Shown here: piece after piece, positions 1-5,803 of the stretch | Layout: each line of letters opens with the position of its first letter | How positions within the stretch are numbered: position 1 is the stretch's first letter | Assembly (NCBI GenBank): GCA_052390035.1 | Contig: JBQTHI010000050.1 | Location: 1-10,509, forward strand | Length of the DNA stretch: 10,509 nt | Direction: 5' to 3' | Source of the DNA: JBQTHI01 sp052390035 | GTDB taxonomy: Bacteria; Actinomycetota; Acidimicrobiia; Spongiisociales; ZC4RG35 | Made by a program: the position numbers and the translations under genes | The notes under the pieces: model-generated | Told to the model about the DNA's origin: nothing | The model's database searches: none | Seen by the model: only the letters and a program-made list of their open reading frames with translations

Positions 1-778
1 TGGACTGGCCACCCATCACGCGCCGGCCCCTCACCCTTTTGGCAAACGAGATGGGAATCCGCCGCTGCGCCTGATCGATATAGATGATCGCCACGATCAT
101 GAGGAGGAAGGCGAGTACGACGGAGGCGAACAATCCGTACCGACCGATGGCGCCGGTGCTTCCCCAAAGCTGGCCGAAGATGGCAGGAAACTGGCTCAGG
201 ATCGAGATGAAGATCAAAAGCGACATGCCGTTGCCAATTCCTCGCTGAGTGATCAACTCGCCAAGCCACATCACAAAAGCGGTGCCGGCGGTCATGGTGA
301 GGATGATGAGCGCCACCCGCCCCGGGTTGTAGTTCGGGATCAGGTCGATGCCGTTGGTGAAGCGGCCGATGTGGAAGAGGTAGGTAAACCCGGCGGACTG
401 GATGGCGGCCAGGGCGACAGTCAGGTATCGCGTCCATTGGGTGATGACCTTGCGCCCGCTCTCACCTTCTTCCTGGAGGGCCTGAAGACGGGGGATGACC
501 ACAGTCAAGAGCTGCATGATGATGGTGGAGGTGATGTAGGGGAGGATCCCGAGCGCTAACACCGAGAATTGCTCGAGAGCGCCACCCGAAAACAGGTTGA
601 GTAGGCCGTAGATGCCGCCCGCCTGCTGTTGGGCTTGAAATATGCGAACAGCCTCCAGATCGATCCCGGGTACTGGCACCGCCGTTCCCAGGCGATAAAC
701 GGCAAACATCGCCATGGTGAAGAGGATTTTCCCCCGCAGATCGGCGATCGTGAACATGTGGCGGAAGAGAGAGAGCAT
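1..778 (-). CDS. secY: Preprotein translocase subunit SecY (partial, C-terminal part outside window)
   Basis: The first 259 codons of SecY, the central channel of the Sec translocon, are present; the frame runs off the left edge. The ATG at 778 gives MLSLFRHMFTIADLRGKILF, similar to actinobacterial SecY starts. TM1 is about 17-37. The plug and TM2 region NLFSGGALEQFSVLALGILP (61-80) leads into YITSTIIMQLLTVVIP. The cytosolic loop EGESGRKVITQWTRY (104-118) and MWLGELITQRGIGNGMSLLI (170-189) are hallmark blocks. QRRIPISFAKR (238-248) begins the loop that contacts SecA and the ribosome. The Shine-Dalgarno is poor (only AGG three bases upstream), so coupling to translation upstream is plausible. 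In many bacteria adk and map follow secY; they would lie outside this window. Confidence 0.97.
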   Translation of the reverse strand, partial: MLSLFRHMFTIADLRGKILFTMAMFAVYRLGTAVPVPGIDLEAVRIFQAQQQAGGIYGLLNLFSGGALEQFSVLALGILPYITSTIIMQLLTVVIPRLQALQEEGESGRKVITQWTRYLTVALAAIQSAGFTYLFHIGRFTNGIDLIPNYNPGRVALIILTMTAGTAFVMWLGELITQRGIGNGMSLLIFISILSQFPAIFGQLWGSTGAIGRYGLFASVVLAFLLMIVAIIYIDQAQRRIPISFAKRVRGRRVMGGQS

Positions 779-781
779 CGC

Positions 782-901
782 CTAACTCGCCATGGTTGGG
801 TTATCGGCCCCGGGAAGCGAGGCGCCGGACCGCGCCTTTGACACCGAGCGCATCCGGAGGGCGGCGCCGAGCGTCGAGGCGTAGGTGCTCGACACTCTCA
901 T
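782..901 (-). CDS. Candidate small ORF (39 codons) between rplO and secY, unrecognised
   Basis: An uninterrupted 39-codon frame fills the rplO-secY gap. Its ATG overlaps the rplO TGA as ATGA, exactly like most junctions in this operon, and its TAG ends three bases before the secY ATG. The predicted peptide starts MRVSSTYASTLGAALRMR and ends ADNPTMAS; it is Ser/Ala/Arg-rich with no clear membrane segment or known motif. By my count 33 of 39 codons end in G or C, as expected for coding in this GC-rich genome, but second positions are richer in GC than first positions, which argues against coding. There is no good Shine-Dalgarno, so translation would rely on coupling. It is in frame with secY. 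Chance is a real alternative, because a frame this short is not rare at this GC content. I do not recognise it. Confidence 0.3.
   Translation of the reverse strand: MRVSSTYASTLGAALRMRSVSKARSGASLPGADNPTMAS
820..837. repeat. Perfect inverted repeat in the rplO-secY gap
   Basis: AGGCGC and GCGCCT form a perfect six-base stem around a six-base loop. No T-run follows on either strand, so it is not an intrinsic terminator. It could form a hairpin in the mRNA about 40 bases before the secY start. The role is unknown. Confidence 0.5.
873..893. repeat. Inverted repeat just after the rplO stop
   Basis: GTCGAG (873-878) and CTCGAC (888-893) form a six-base stem with a nine-base loop, starting a few bases after the rplO stop codon on the coding strand. 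No T-run follows, so termination is not supported. It may be chance in GC-rich sequence. Confidence 0.4.
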
Positions 902-1347
902 TGCACTAGTTCTACCGTGCCGCCGGCCGCCTCGATCTTTTGCCGGGCGGTTTCCGAGAAGGCATGGGCGTGGACACTCAATGCGCGATCGAGGTCCCCG
1001 AGGCCAAGAACCTTGACCCGCCCATCGTGTTTGACCATCCCCCTCCGGCGAAGCTCGTCGGGGGTAACCACCCCGCCGGCCGCGAACCGGGAAAGCGCAG
1101 CGAGGTTGATCACGGCATACGTTTCCTTGTTCGGATTGCGGAATCCTTTGAGCTTTGGTATCCGCATCGACATCGGGGTCTGGCCACCTTCGAATCCTGG
1201 GCGGAGCTTGTTGCGAGCCTTGAGCCCCTTGGTCCCACGACCGGCTGTCTTGTGGCGTCTCCCCCCGGGCCCCCGCCCAACCCTTACGGGCTTTTTCTTC
1301 GACCCGGTGGCCGGCTTCAGATCGTGTAGCTGTAGCTGCTCACCCAT
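898..1347 (-). CDS. rplO: 50S ribosomal protein L15
   Basis: This is L15, 149 residues, a late-assembly 50S protein with an extended glycine- and arginine-rich N-terminus. That region is at residues 24-41 (GRGPGGRRHKTAGRGTKG), followed by GFEGGQTPMSMRIPKLKGFR (51-70). The C-terminal globular domain includes KVLGLGDLDRALSVHAHAFS (112-131) and ends in EAAGGTVELVQ. The ATG lies eight bases inside the end of rpmD. The TGA stop shares bases with an ATG (ATGA) that opens a 39-codon frame running up to secY. In most bacteria secY directly follows rplO, as it does here apart from that gap. Confidence 0.98.
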   Translation of the reverse strand: MGEQLQLHDLKPATGSKKKPVRVGRGPGGRRHKTAGRGTKGLKARNKLRPGFEGGQTPMSMRIPKLKGFRNPNKETYAVINLAALSRFAAGGVVTPDELRRRGMVKHDGRVKVLGLGDLDRALSVHAHAFSETARQKIEAAGGTVELVQ

Positions 1348-1579
1348 CTTCGTTCCTCTTCTTGCGCGCCGCCGTAGGGGTCTTGCCCCCTTCCGACACC
1401 TCGACTAAGTGGCGGACTCGGTGAATCATCCCCCGCACCGATGGGTTGTCGGGAAGCTCGACCGTCGAATTGAGCTTGCCCAGGCCCAGCCCCTCCACCG
1501 TGGCGCGGGTCTTCGGCTTCTCCCCGATCAGTGACCTGCGCAGAGTCACTTTCATCCGTGGTTGAGCGTCGTCGGTCAT
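1340..1579 (-). CDS. rpmD: 50S ribosomal protein L30
   Basis: This is the bacterial L30, 79 residues. The core (about 9-61) follows the pattern MKVTLRRSLIGEKPKTRATV, then LGLGKLNSTVELPDNPSVRGM. I chose the ATG at 1579, which is preceded by a GGTGGAGGCG Shine-Dalgarno in the ten-base gap after rpsE. The open frame continues 46 codons upstream, but that is antisense-free overlap with the end of rpsE and unlike L30. A hydrophilic tail (62-79, ending AARKKRNEDG) makes it longer than the common 58-62 residues, and this tail overlaps the rplO start by eight bases. Confidence 0.95.
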   Translation of the reverse strand: MTDDAQPRMKVTLRRSLIGEKPKTRATVEGLGLGKLNSTVELPDNPSVRGMIHRVRHLVEVSEGGKTPTAARKKRNEDG

Positions 1580-1589
1580 CGCCTCCACC

Positions 1590-2126
1590 TCAGTTTCGGG
1601 CCCGTAGTGCTTCAGCGCTGCGATAAGACGCCAGCAGTCCTGGAGGAGCGATCTCTTCGGGTCGCTTTCCCCGGAGGGCGGCGACTTGTTCCGGCCGCCG
1701 CTGGCTGGTGAGGGCATTCATGGCCGCCTGCGCCACGTTGATGTGGGTAGGGGAGCCAAGCGACTTGGCCAGCGCGTCTTTGATACCTGCTGCCTCGAGG
1801 ATCTGGCGGACTGCGCCGCCCGCGATTACTCCGGTGCCCGGTGAGGCAGGCTTGATCATGACCCGGGATGCTCCCTGTACGCCCAATGCCTCGTGAACGA
1901 TCGTTTGGCCCGCCATCGGGATCAACACCATCTGTTTGCGCGCTGCTTCCATCCCCTTCTGGATGGCGCTGGGGACTTCACGGGCTTTGCCGTATCCGAT
2001 CCCCACACGCCCATTGCCGTCACCGACGACCACCAGGGCTGTGAAGCTGAACCGCTTGGCGCCCTTGGTGACCTTGGCGACCCGGTTGATGTTGATGACT
2101 CTCTCGTCGAATTGCAGATCTGCCAT
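1590..2126 (-). CDS. rpsE: 30S ribosomal protein S5
   Basis: This is S5, 178 residues, located at the back of the 30S near the decoding centre and the mRNA entry tunnel, next to S4 and S3. The dsRBD-like N-terminal domain holds FSFTALVVVGDGNGRVGIGY (26-45). The spectinomycin-related loop just before it (RVAKVTKGAKRF, 15-26) is intact, with no sign of a resistance deletion. The C-terminal domain includes ASPGTGVIAGGAVRQILEAA (94-113). A strong GAGGAG Shine-Dalgarno at 2132-2137, partly over the rplR stop, supports the ATG at 2126. Ten bases separate it from rpmD. Confidence 0.98.
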   Translation of the reverse strand: MADLQFDERVININRVAKVTKGAKRFSFTALVVVGDGNGRVGIGYGKAREVPSAIQKGMEAARKQMVLIPMAGQTIVHEALGVQGASRVMIKPASPGTGVIAGGAVRQILEAAGIKDALAKSLGSPTHINVAQAAMNALTSQRRPEQVAALRGKRPEEIAPPGLLASYRSAEALRARN

Positions 2127-2135
2127 AGATGCTCC

Positions 2136-2504
2136 TCAGAACTCCAGACCGGCCGCCCGGGCACCGTCGGCGAGCGACTTCACCCGACCGTGATAGGCGA
2201 AACCTCCGCGGTCGAAAACCACCGACCCCACCCCCGCCTGGCGGGCGCGTCCCCCGATGAGCTTGCCTACTTCGGCGGCAGTCTCCTCGTTCAAGCGCCG
2301 ATCCCGGAGCCCCGATTCCTGGGATGAAGCGGCGGCCAGGGTCCGACCCGAGACATCATCGATGACCTGCGCATAGATGTACCGGTTGCTTCTGAACACG
2401 GAGAGGCGAGGGCGTTGCGCTGTTCCCGAGATTCCTTTCCGGATGCGGATCTGTCGGTGCCGGCGAGCCTCCTTTCGGTTGGACTGTTGGCGGGTAGGGC
2501 TCAT
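2136..2504 (-). CDS. rplR: 50S ribosomal protein L18
   Basis: This is L18, 122 residues, which binds 5S rRNA along with L5. The basic N-terminus (residues 1-30, rich in Arg, Lys and Gln) precedes the motif RPRLSVFRSNRYIYAQVIDD (31-50). The C-terminal VVFDRGGFAYHGRVKSLADG (95-114), followed by ARAAGLEF, is the standard family ending. The start ATG overlaps the rplF stop by four bases, and nine bases separate its stop from rpsE. Length and motifs are ordinary. Confidence 0.98.
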   Translation of the reverse strand: MSPTRQQSNRKEARRHRQIRIRKGISGTAQRPRLSVFRSNRYIYAQVIDDVSGRTLAAASSQESGLRDRRLNEETAAEVGKLIGGRARQAGVGSVVFDRGGFAYHGRVKSLADGARAAGLEF

Positions 2505-3040
2505 CGCTTGCCTGCCTTGCCCGCCTTGCGCCGGACATGTTCGTCCACGTAACGAATCCCTTTGCCTTTGTAGGGTTCGGGTGGTCGAAGCTTACGAACG
2601 TCGGCGGCGACCTGTCCCACGGCTTCTTTGTCAACTCCGGAGACAATGATCCTGGTTGGTTCGGGCACTTCGAAGGTGACCCCGGCCGGGGCCGCCACCT
2701 TGACGGGATGGCTGAAGCCGAGCTGCAGCTCGAGCTCCGGTCCTTTGAGCACCGCCCGATACCCGACCCCGACAATGGCCAGTTCACGGCTGAAACCGGC
2801 GGATACTCCCTGCACCATGTTGGCCAGAAGGGCGCGGGAAAGCCCGTGCAGGGCCCTGGTCTGGCGAGAGTCGTCGGGACGGCTGACGCTCAAAATCCCG
2901 TCCTCTAACGAAACTCCCAGACGTTCGGGGAAGGTCCGTTCTAGCACGCCTTTGGCGCCCTTGACGGTCACCCGGGGACCCTCCACCTTCACGTCGACCC
3001 CGTCCGGAAGGATGATGGGCTTTTTTCCAACCCGGCTCAT
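2501..3040 (-). CDS. rplF: 50S ribosomal protein L6
   Basis: This is L6, 179 residues, which lies at the base of the L7/L12 stalk near the sarcin-ricin loop. The N-terminus MSRVGKKPIILPDGVDV and the C-terminal signature PEPYKGKGIRYVDEHVRRKA (154-173) are diagnostic, and the two similar alpha-beta halves are evident. I took the ATG at 3040; the frame is open for 35 more codons, but these fall inside rpsH. A GTGAGGT Shine-Dalgarno is eight bases upstream. One base separates it from the rpsH stop, and its stop overlaps rplR by four bases. Confidence 0.98.
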   Translation of the reverse strand: MSRVGKKPIILPDGVDVKVEGPRVTVKGAKGVLERTFPERLGVSLEDGILSVSRPDDSRQTRALHGLSRALLANMVQGVSAGFSRELAIVGVGYRAVLKGPELELQLGFSHPVKVAAPAGVTFEVPEPTRIIVSGVDKEAVGQVAADVRKLRPPEPYKGKGIRYVDEHVRRKAGKAGKR

Positions 3041-3041
3041 G

Positions 3042-3437
3042 TCACCAGACCTCACACAGCACTTCGCCGCCCAATCGACGACGACGCGCCTCGCGGTCCG
3101 CCAACAGCCCCTGGGACGTGGATACCACTGCCAGGCCCAGCCCACCCTGGACCCGGGAAATCTCGGCAGCTTCCCGGTATACCCGGTGACCGGGCCGGGA
3201 GACTCGCCTCATCCCCGAGATGGCGGGTGTGCGGCGGGTCCCGTAACGAAGGAACACCACGAGGGTCGGGTGGCGTCCTTCACCGGACATCTCAAACCGC
3301 TCGATGTATCCCTCAGCGGCCAGAATCCGGGCGATCCCTTCCCGCAGCTTGGAGAAAGGCATCTGCACACGGTCATGTCCCACGGCCACCGCATTGCGGA
3401 TGCGGGTGAGCATGTCGGCGATCGGATCAGTCATCAT
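3042..3437 (-). CDS. rpsH: 30S ribosomal protein S8
   Basis: This is S8, 131 residues, a central 16S-binding assembly protein and, in E. coli, the spc operon repressor. The opening MMTDPIADMLTRIRNA matches family N-termini (such as M.MTDPIADFLTR), which places the start at the ATG at 3437 or the adjacent ATG at 3434. The longer open frame upstream lies inside the S14 gene and is not S8-like. The C-terminal signature LAVVSTSQGLLADREARRRR (102-121) and GGEVLCEVW complete the protein. The Shine-Dalgarno is weak, and with only two bases after the S14 stop, reinitiation is likely. One base separates its stop from rplF. Confidence 0.97.
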   Translation of the reverse strand: MMTDPIADMLTRIRNAVAVGHDRVQMPFSKLREGIARILAAEGYIERFEMSGEGRHPTLVVFLRYGTRRTPAISGMRRVSRPGHRVYREAAEISRVQGGLGLAVVSTSQGLLADREARRRRLGGEVLCEVW

Positions 3438-3439
3438 GA

Positions 3440-3625
3440 TTACCACGAAGCCTTTCTGATGCCGGGCAACTCGCCGCGGGCGGCAAGCTGGCGCATGCAA
3501 ATCCGGCAAAGCCCGAAATCACGAAGGAAAGCGCGAGCTCTCCCACATCGCTGGCAGCGGCTGTAACCCCGTACCTTGAACTTCGGCTTGCGATTGGCTT
3601 TCAGGATTAGTGACTTCTTGGCCAT
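3440..3625 (-). CDS. rpsN: 30S ribosomal protein S14, zinc-binding type
   Basis: This is the short, 61-residue type Z form of S14 in the 30S head. The two CxxC pairs are Cys24/Cys27 (RCQRCGR) and Cys40/Cys43 (GLCRICMR), and the C-terminus GELPGIRKASW is the standard ending. The non-zinc form is about 90-100 residues and lacks these cysteines. Many actinobacteria carry this zinc form in the spc cluster and a zinc-independent paralogue elsewhere under Zur control. Only this copy is in the window. An AGGAG lies eight bases before the ATG, partly in the 11-base gap after rplE. The symbol rpsZ is also used for this form. Confidence 0.97.
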   Translation of the reverse strand: MAKKSLILKANRKPKFKVRGYSRCQRCGRARAFLRDFGLCRICMRQLAARGELPGIRKASW

Positions 3626-3636
3626 TCAACGTGCTC

Positions 3637-4197
3637 CTAAGCCCTGGCTTCTTGCTTACGGAAAGGGAAGCCAAAGGCATCGAGTAGAGCCCTGGCATGG
3701 TCGTCGTCGGTAGCCGAAGTGCAGATGGTGATGTCCATCCCGCGGATGGCTGCCACCCGGTCGAAGTCGATCTCGGGAAATATCAGCTGTTCGGTCACTC
3801 CAAAGCTGTAGTTGCCCCGGCCGTCAAAAGCCCGGGGGTTGAGTCCCCGAAAGTCTCGAATACGGGGGATCGACACGGCCAGCAGACGATCGAAGAACTC
3901 CCACATTCGGTTCCCACGCATGGTCACCGAGGCGCCCACCGCCATCCCCTCGCGTACCTTGAAGCCGGCGACAGACTTGCGAGCCTTGTTGAGCCGAGCT
4001 TTCTGTCCGGTGATCAGGGCCAGCTCGTCCTGGGCCGACTCGATTTGCTTGCGATCACCAACCGCTTCCCCGACCCCCATGTTGACCACAATCTTGTCGA
4101 GCCGAGGCACTTGCATGACGTTGTCAAGGCCGAGTAGATCCTTCAAGGCGGGAGTGACCTGCTCCCTATAAAGCGTCTTGAGACGAGGTGACGTCAT
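3637..4197 (-). CDS. rplE: 50S ribosomal protein L5
   Basis: This is L5, 186 residues, which binds 5S rRNA in the central protuberance and contacts P-site tRNA. The signature LITGQKARLNKARKSVAGFK (61-80) continues into VREGMAVGASVTMRG. The IPRIRDFRGLNPRAFDGRGN block (110-129) and the FPEIDFDRV block (140-148) are also characteristic. In E. coli, S8 represses the spc operon by binding mRNA at the start of rplE. I could not identify a matching structure here. The ATG overlaps the rplX stop by four bases. The TAG stop is followed by 11 bases to the S14 gene. Confidence 0.98.
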   Translation of the reverse strand: MTSPRLKTLYREQVTPALKDLLGLDNVMQVPRLDKIVVNMGVGEAVGDRKQIESAQDELALITGQKARLNKARKSVAGFKVREGMAVGASVTMRGNRMWEFFDRLLAVSIPRIRDFRGLNPRAFDGRGNYSFGVTEQLIFPEIDFDRVAAIRGMDITICTSATDDDHARALLDAFGFPFRKQEARA

Positions 4198-4511
4198 AGG
4201 TCACCACCGCAGCGTCGGCATACCCGATGTTTGCCGCGGTCGTCGACTCGATAGGCGATTCGGGTCGGCAGTCCGCAGTCATCGCACATGATCATGACAT
4301 TGGAGGCGTCGATCGGCAGGTCCTTGTCGATCACCCCACCCTGCATCGTTTGGCCACGGGCTTTCTGGTGCTTGCGGGCGGTGTTGACGCCCTCAACAAT
4401 GATCTGGCCCTTCTTAGGAATGACTCGGGAGATCCGAGACTCTTTGCCGACGTCTTTACCGGCGATGACCATCACCCGGTCACCTTCGCGCAGTCTGATC
4501 GCCCTCTCCAT
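4194..4511 (-). CDS. rplX: 50S ribosomal protein L24, zinc-ribbon form
   Basis: This is L24, 105 residues from the preferred ATG at 4511 (106 if the GTG at 4514 is used). It starts 50S assembly by binding 23S domain I. The KOW motif is at about residues 6-35 (REGDRVMVIAGKDVGK), followed by GVNTARKHQKARGQTMQGG. The C-terminal part carries two CxxC pairs, Cys76/Cys79 and Cys98/Cys101, flanking LPTRIAYRV. This zinc-ribbon version is found in many bacteria; mycobacterial L24, as I recall it, lacks the cysteines. Zinc binding is inferred from the cysteines alone. It shares one base with the rplN stop and four with the rplE start. Confidence 0.97.
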   Translation of the reverse strand: MERAIRLREGDRVMVIAGKDVGKESRISRVIPKKGQIIVEGVNTARKHQKARGQTMQGGVIDKDLPIDASNVMIMCDDCGLPTRIAYRVDDRGKHRVCRRCGGDL

Positions 4512-4879
4512 CACAACACCTCCGGCGCAAGGGAAACGATGCGCATGAATCGTTTGTCGCGCAACTCCCTGGCGACAGGGCCGAAAATTCGAGTACCTCT
4601 TGGTTGGCGGTTGTTATCGATGATGACGCAGGCGTTGTCATCAAAGCGCACATAGGTTCCATCGGGTCGGCGAGCCTCCTTGCGGGTCCTCACCACCACG
4701 GCCCTGACCACTTCACCTTTCTTGACCGTTCCGCCGGGAATGGCGTCCTTGACCGAGGCGACGATGACGTCACCGACGCCGGCGTAGCGTCGGGTCGATC
4801 CGCCCAAGACCCGGATGCACAAGACCTCGCGTGCTCCGGTGTTGTCGGCCACCTTGAGCCGGCTCTCCTGCTGGATCAT
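4511..4879 (-). CDS. rplN: 50S ribosomal protein L14
   Basis: This is L14, 122 residues (exactly the usual length), a beta-barrel protein at the subunit interface near the factor-binding site, where RsfS-type silencing factors bind in many bacteria. The family signature spans residues 59-87, with PDGTYVRFDDNACVIIDN in its second half, and the C-terminus GTRIFGPVARELRDKRFMRI (95-114) is diagnostic. GGAG lies eight bases before the ATG. It begins what is the spc operon in E. coli, but here there is a four-base overlap with rpsQ and no promoter space, so S10 and spc genes form one transcription unit as far as can be seen. Confidence 0.98.
   Translation of the reverse strand: MIQQESRLKVADNTGAREVLCIRVLGGSTRRYAGVGDVIVASVKDAIPGGTVKKGEVVRAVVVRTRKEARRPDGTYVRFDDNACVIIDNNRQPRGTRIFGPVARELRDKRFMRIVSLAPEVL
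4518..4523 (-). promoter_or_regulatory. Shine-Dalgarno that decides the rplX start
   Basis: The coding strand reads GGAGGT inside the end of rplN. It lies six bases before the ATG at 4511 but only three before the GTG at 4514, so the ATG is the better start of rplX although both would work as stop-overlapping starts. Confidence 0.7.
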
Positions 4880-5142
4880 CGGGCCCGCTCCACGATCTCC
4901 ACCACCCGCCAGCGCTTCTGGCGCGACAGCGGTCTCGTCTCGGCGATTCGAACGGTGTCCCCGATCTTGGCGTCGTTGGACTCATCGTGGGCATGGAACT
5001 TGGCGGTCTGCCGGACCACTTTGTCATACCGGGGATGTTTGAAGGAGGTGGGTACCTCAACGGTGACGGTCTTCTCCCGGGAGTCGGACACCACCACGCC
5101 GACCTTGACCTTGCGCCGGCCCCGCTCTGCGTTCGCGGTCAT
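4876..5142 (-). CDS. rpsQ: 30S ribosomal protein S17
   Basis: This is S17, 88 residues, an OB-fold protein that binds 16S rRNA early in assembly. The block VGVVVSDSREKTVTVEV (14-30) and the signature IGDTVRIAETRPLSRQKRWR (60-79) are typical. I chose the ATG at 5142, which overlaps the rpmC stop as ATGA and gives a normal length. The frame is open for 19 more codons upstream, but those lie inside rpmC and have no family similarity. The Shine-Dalgarno is weak, so translation may depend on coupling to rpmC. The stop overlaps the rplN ATG by four bases. Confidence 0.97.
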   Translation of the reverse strand: MTANAERGRRKVKVGVVVSDSREKTVTVEVPTSFKHPRYDKVVRQTAKFHAHDESNDAKIGDTVRIAETRPLSRQKRWRVVEIVERAR

Positions 5143-5390
5143 GATCCAGTTCCCGTTCTGGCCTTGCGGCTTTCCTCCGGCGCCTTGGTGGCATGCCACT
5201 CGGCGATCTCATGGTCACGGAGGACCGTGGCAATGCGAGCTATCTGCCGGCGCACGTGGCGCAGCCGGGCAGTGTTATCGAGCTGGTTGGTGGCGAGCTG
5301 AAAACGAAGGTTGAACAGCTCGGATTTCGCCTCGGCGAGCTCCCTCCCCAAGGCTTCCATGTCAAGATCGCGGAGTTCGGCGGTTTTCAA
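5139..5390 (-). CDS. rpmC: 50S ribosomal protein L29
   Basis: This is L29, a small helical hairpin protein at the tunnel exit next to L23. The N-terminal MKTAELRDLDMEALGRELAE, the FNLRFQLATNQL turn (26-37) and LRHVRRQIARIATVL (43-57) match the family. The start is a TTG at 5388-5390 that shares bases with the rplP stop (TTGA). It is the only candidate that gives the full family N-terminus, since the next Met is residue 11. At 83 residues it is longer than the common 60-70, with a charged tail from about residue 63. It overlaps the rpsQ ATG by four bases. Confidence 0.96.
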   Translation of the reverse strand: MKTAELRDLDMEALGRELAEAKSELFNLRFQLATNQLDNTARLRHVRRQIARIATVLRDHEIAEWHATKAPEESRKARTGTGS

Positions 5391-5800
5391 AACTGCTCCC
5401 TGGTCACCACGTGGGTCTTGATCGGAAGTTTGTGGCCTGCTCGGCGAAGTGCATCACGCGCCAGGTCTTCGGGTATTCCGGCGAGCTCGAACATGACCCT
5501 CCCGGGCTTGACTACCGCAACCCAGAATTCCGGGTTGCCTTTGCCTGAACCCATGCGGGTTTCGGCCGGCTTGACGGTTACGGGCTTGTCGGGGAAGATC
5601 GTTATCCACACCTTGCCGCCGCGTTTGATCGTGCGAGAGATGGTGATACGGGCCGCCTCGATCTGGCGAGCCGTAATCCACGCCGGTTCCAACGCCTGCA
5701 GGCCAAATTCGCCAAAGTTGACGGTGGTGCCGCCTTTGGCCATGCCGGTGCGGCGACCACGATGCACCTTCCGGTGCTTGGTGCGCTTGGGCATCAACAC
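5387..5800 (-). CDS. rplP: 50S ribosomal protein L16
   Basis: This is L16, 137 residues, which contacts the A-site tRNA elbow region of the 50S subunit and joins late in assembly. The family opening MLMPKRTKHRKVHRG matches E. coli MLQPKRTKFRK, which supports the GTG start at 5798-5800 over the in-frame ATG two codons later. The conserved KPAETRMGSGKGNPEFWVA block (78-96) includes Arg82, equivalent to the E. coli Arg81 that is hydroxylated by YcfD in some proteobacteria. The C-terminal KLPIKTHVVTRE closes the family pattern. A purine-rich AAGAGAG lies about 10 bases upstream. The gene is three bases after rpsC, and its stop overlaps the TTG of rpmC. Confidence 0.97.
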   Translation of the reverse strand: MLMPKRTKHRKVHRGRRTGMAKGGTTVNFGEFGLQALEPAWITARQIEAARITISRTIKRGGKVWITIFPDKPVTVKPAETRMGSGKGNPEFWVAVVKPGRVMFELAGIPEDLARDALRRAGHKLPIKTHVVTREQF

Positions 5801-5803
5801 GGC

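Noticed and set aside
371..841. Plus-strand frames at 371-559 and 629-841
   Set aside because: They are antisense to secY or to the rplO-secY gap and show no domain, while the minus strand reads as SecY throughout.
779..897. Intrinsic terminator between rplO and secY
   Set aside because: The stems present are not followed by a T-run on either strand, and secY normally belongs to the same operon.
917..1408. Overlapping plus-strand frames opposite rplO
   Set aside because: Two different plus-strand frames are open opposite the same gene, which is the expected artefact of GC-rich sequence with few stops; rplO itself is unmistakable.
1580..1717. Longer N-terminus of L30 (46 extra codons)
   Set aside because: It overlaps the end of rpsE and has no L30 similarity; a good Shine-Dalgarno precedes the ATG at 1579.
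2628..3566. 312-codon plus-strand open frame
   Set aside because: It lies antisense to rplF, rpsH and the S14 gene, has no recognisable domain, and is expected from GC-rich codon use of the true minus-strand genes.
5143..5199. Longer N-terminus of S17 (19 extra codons)
   Set aside because: It lies within rpmC; the ATG at 5142 makes the ATGA overlap seen at other junctions and a normal S17 length.
4604..5314. 236-codon plus-strand open frame
   Set aside because: It runs antisense across rplN, rpsQ and rpmC and only mirrors their codon pattern.
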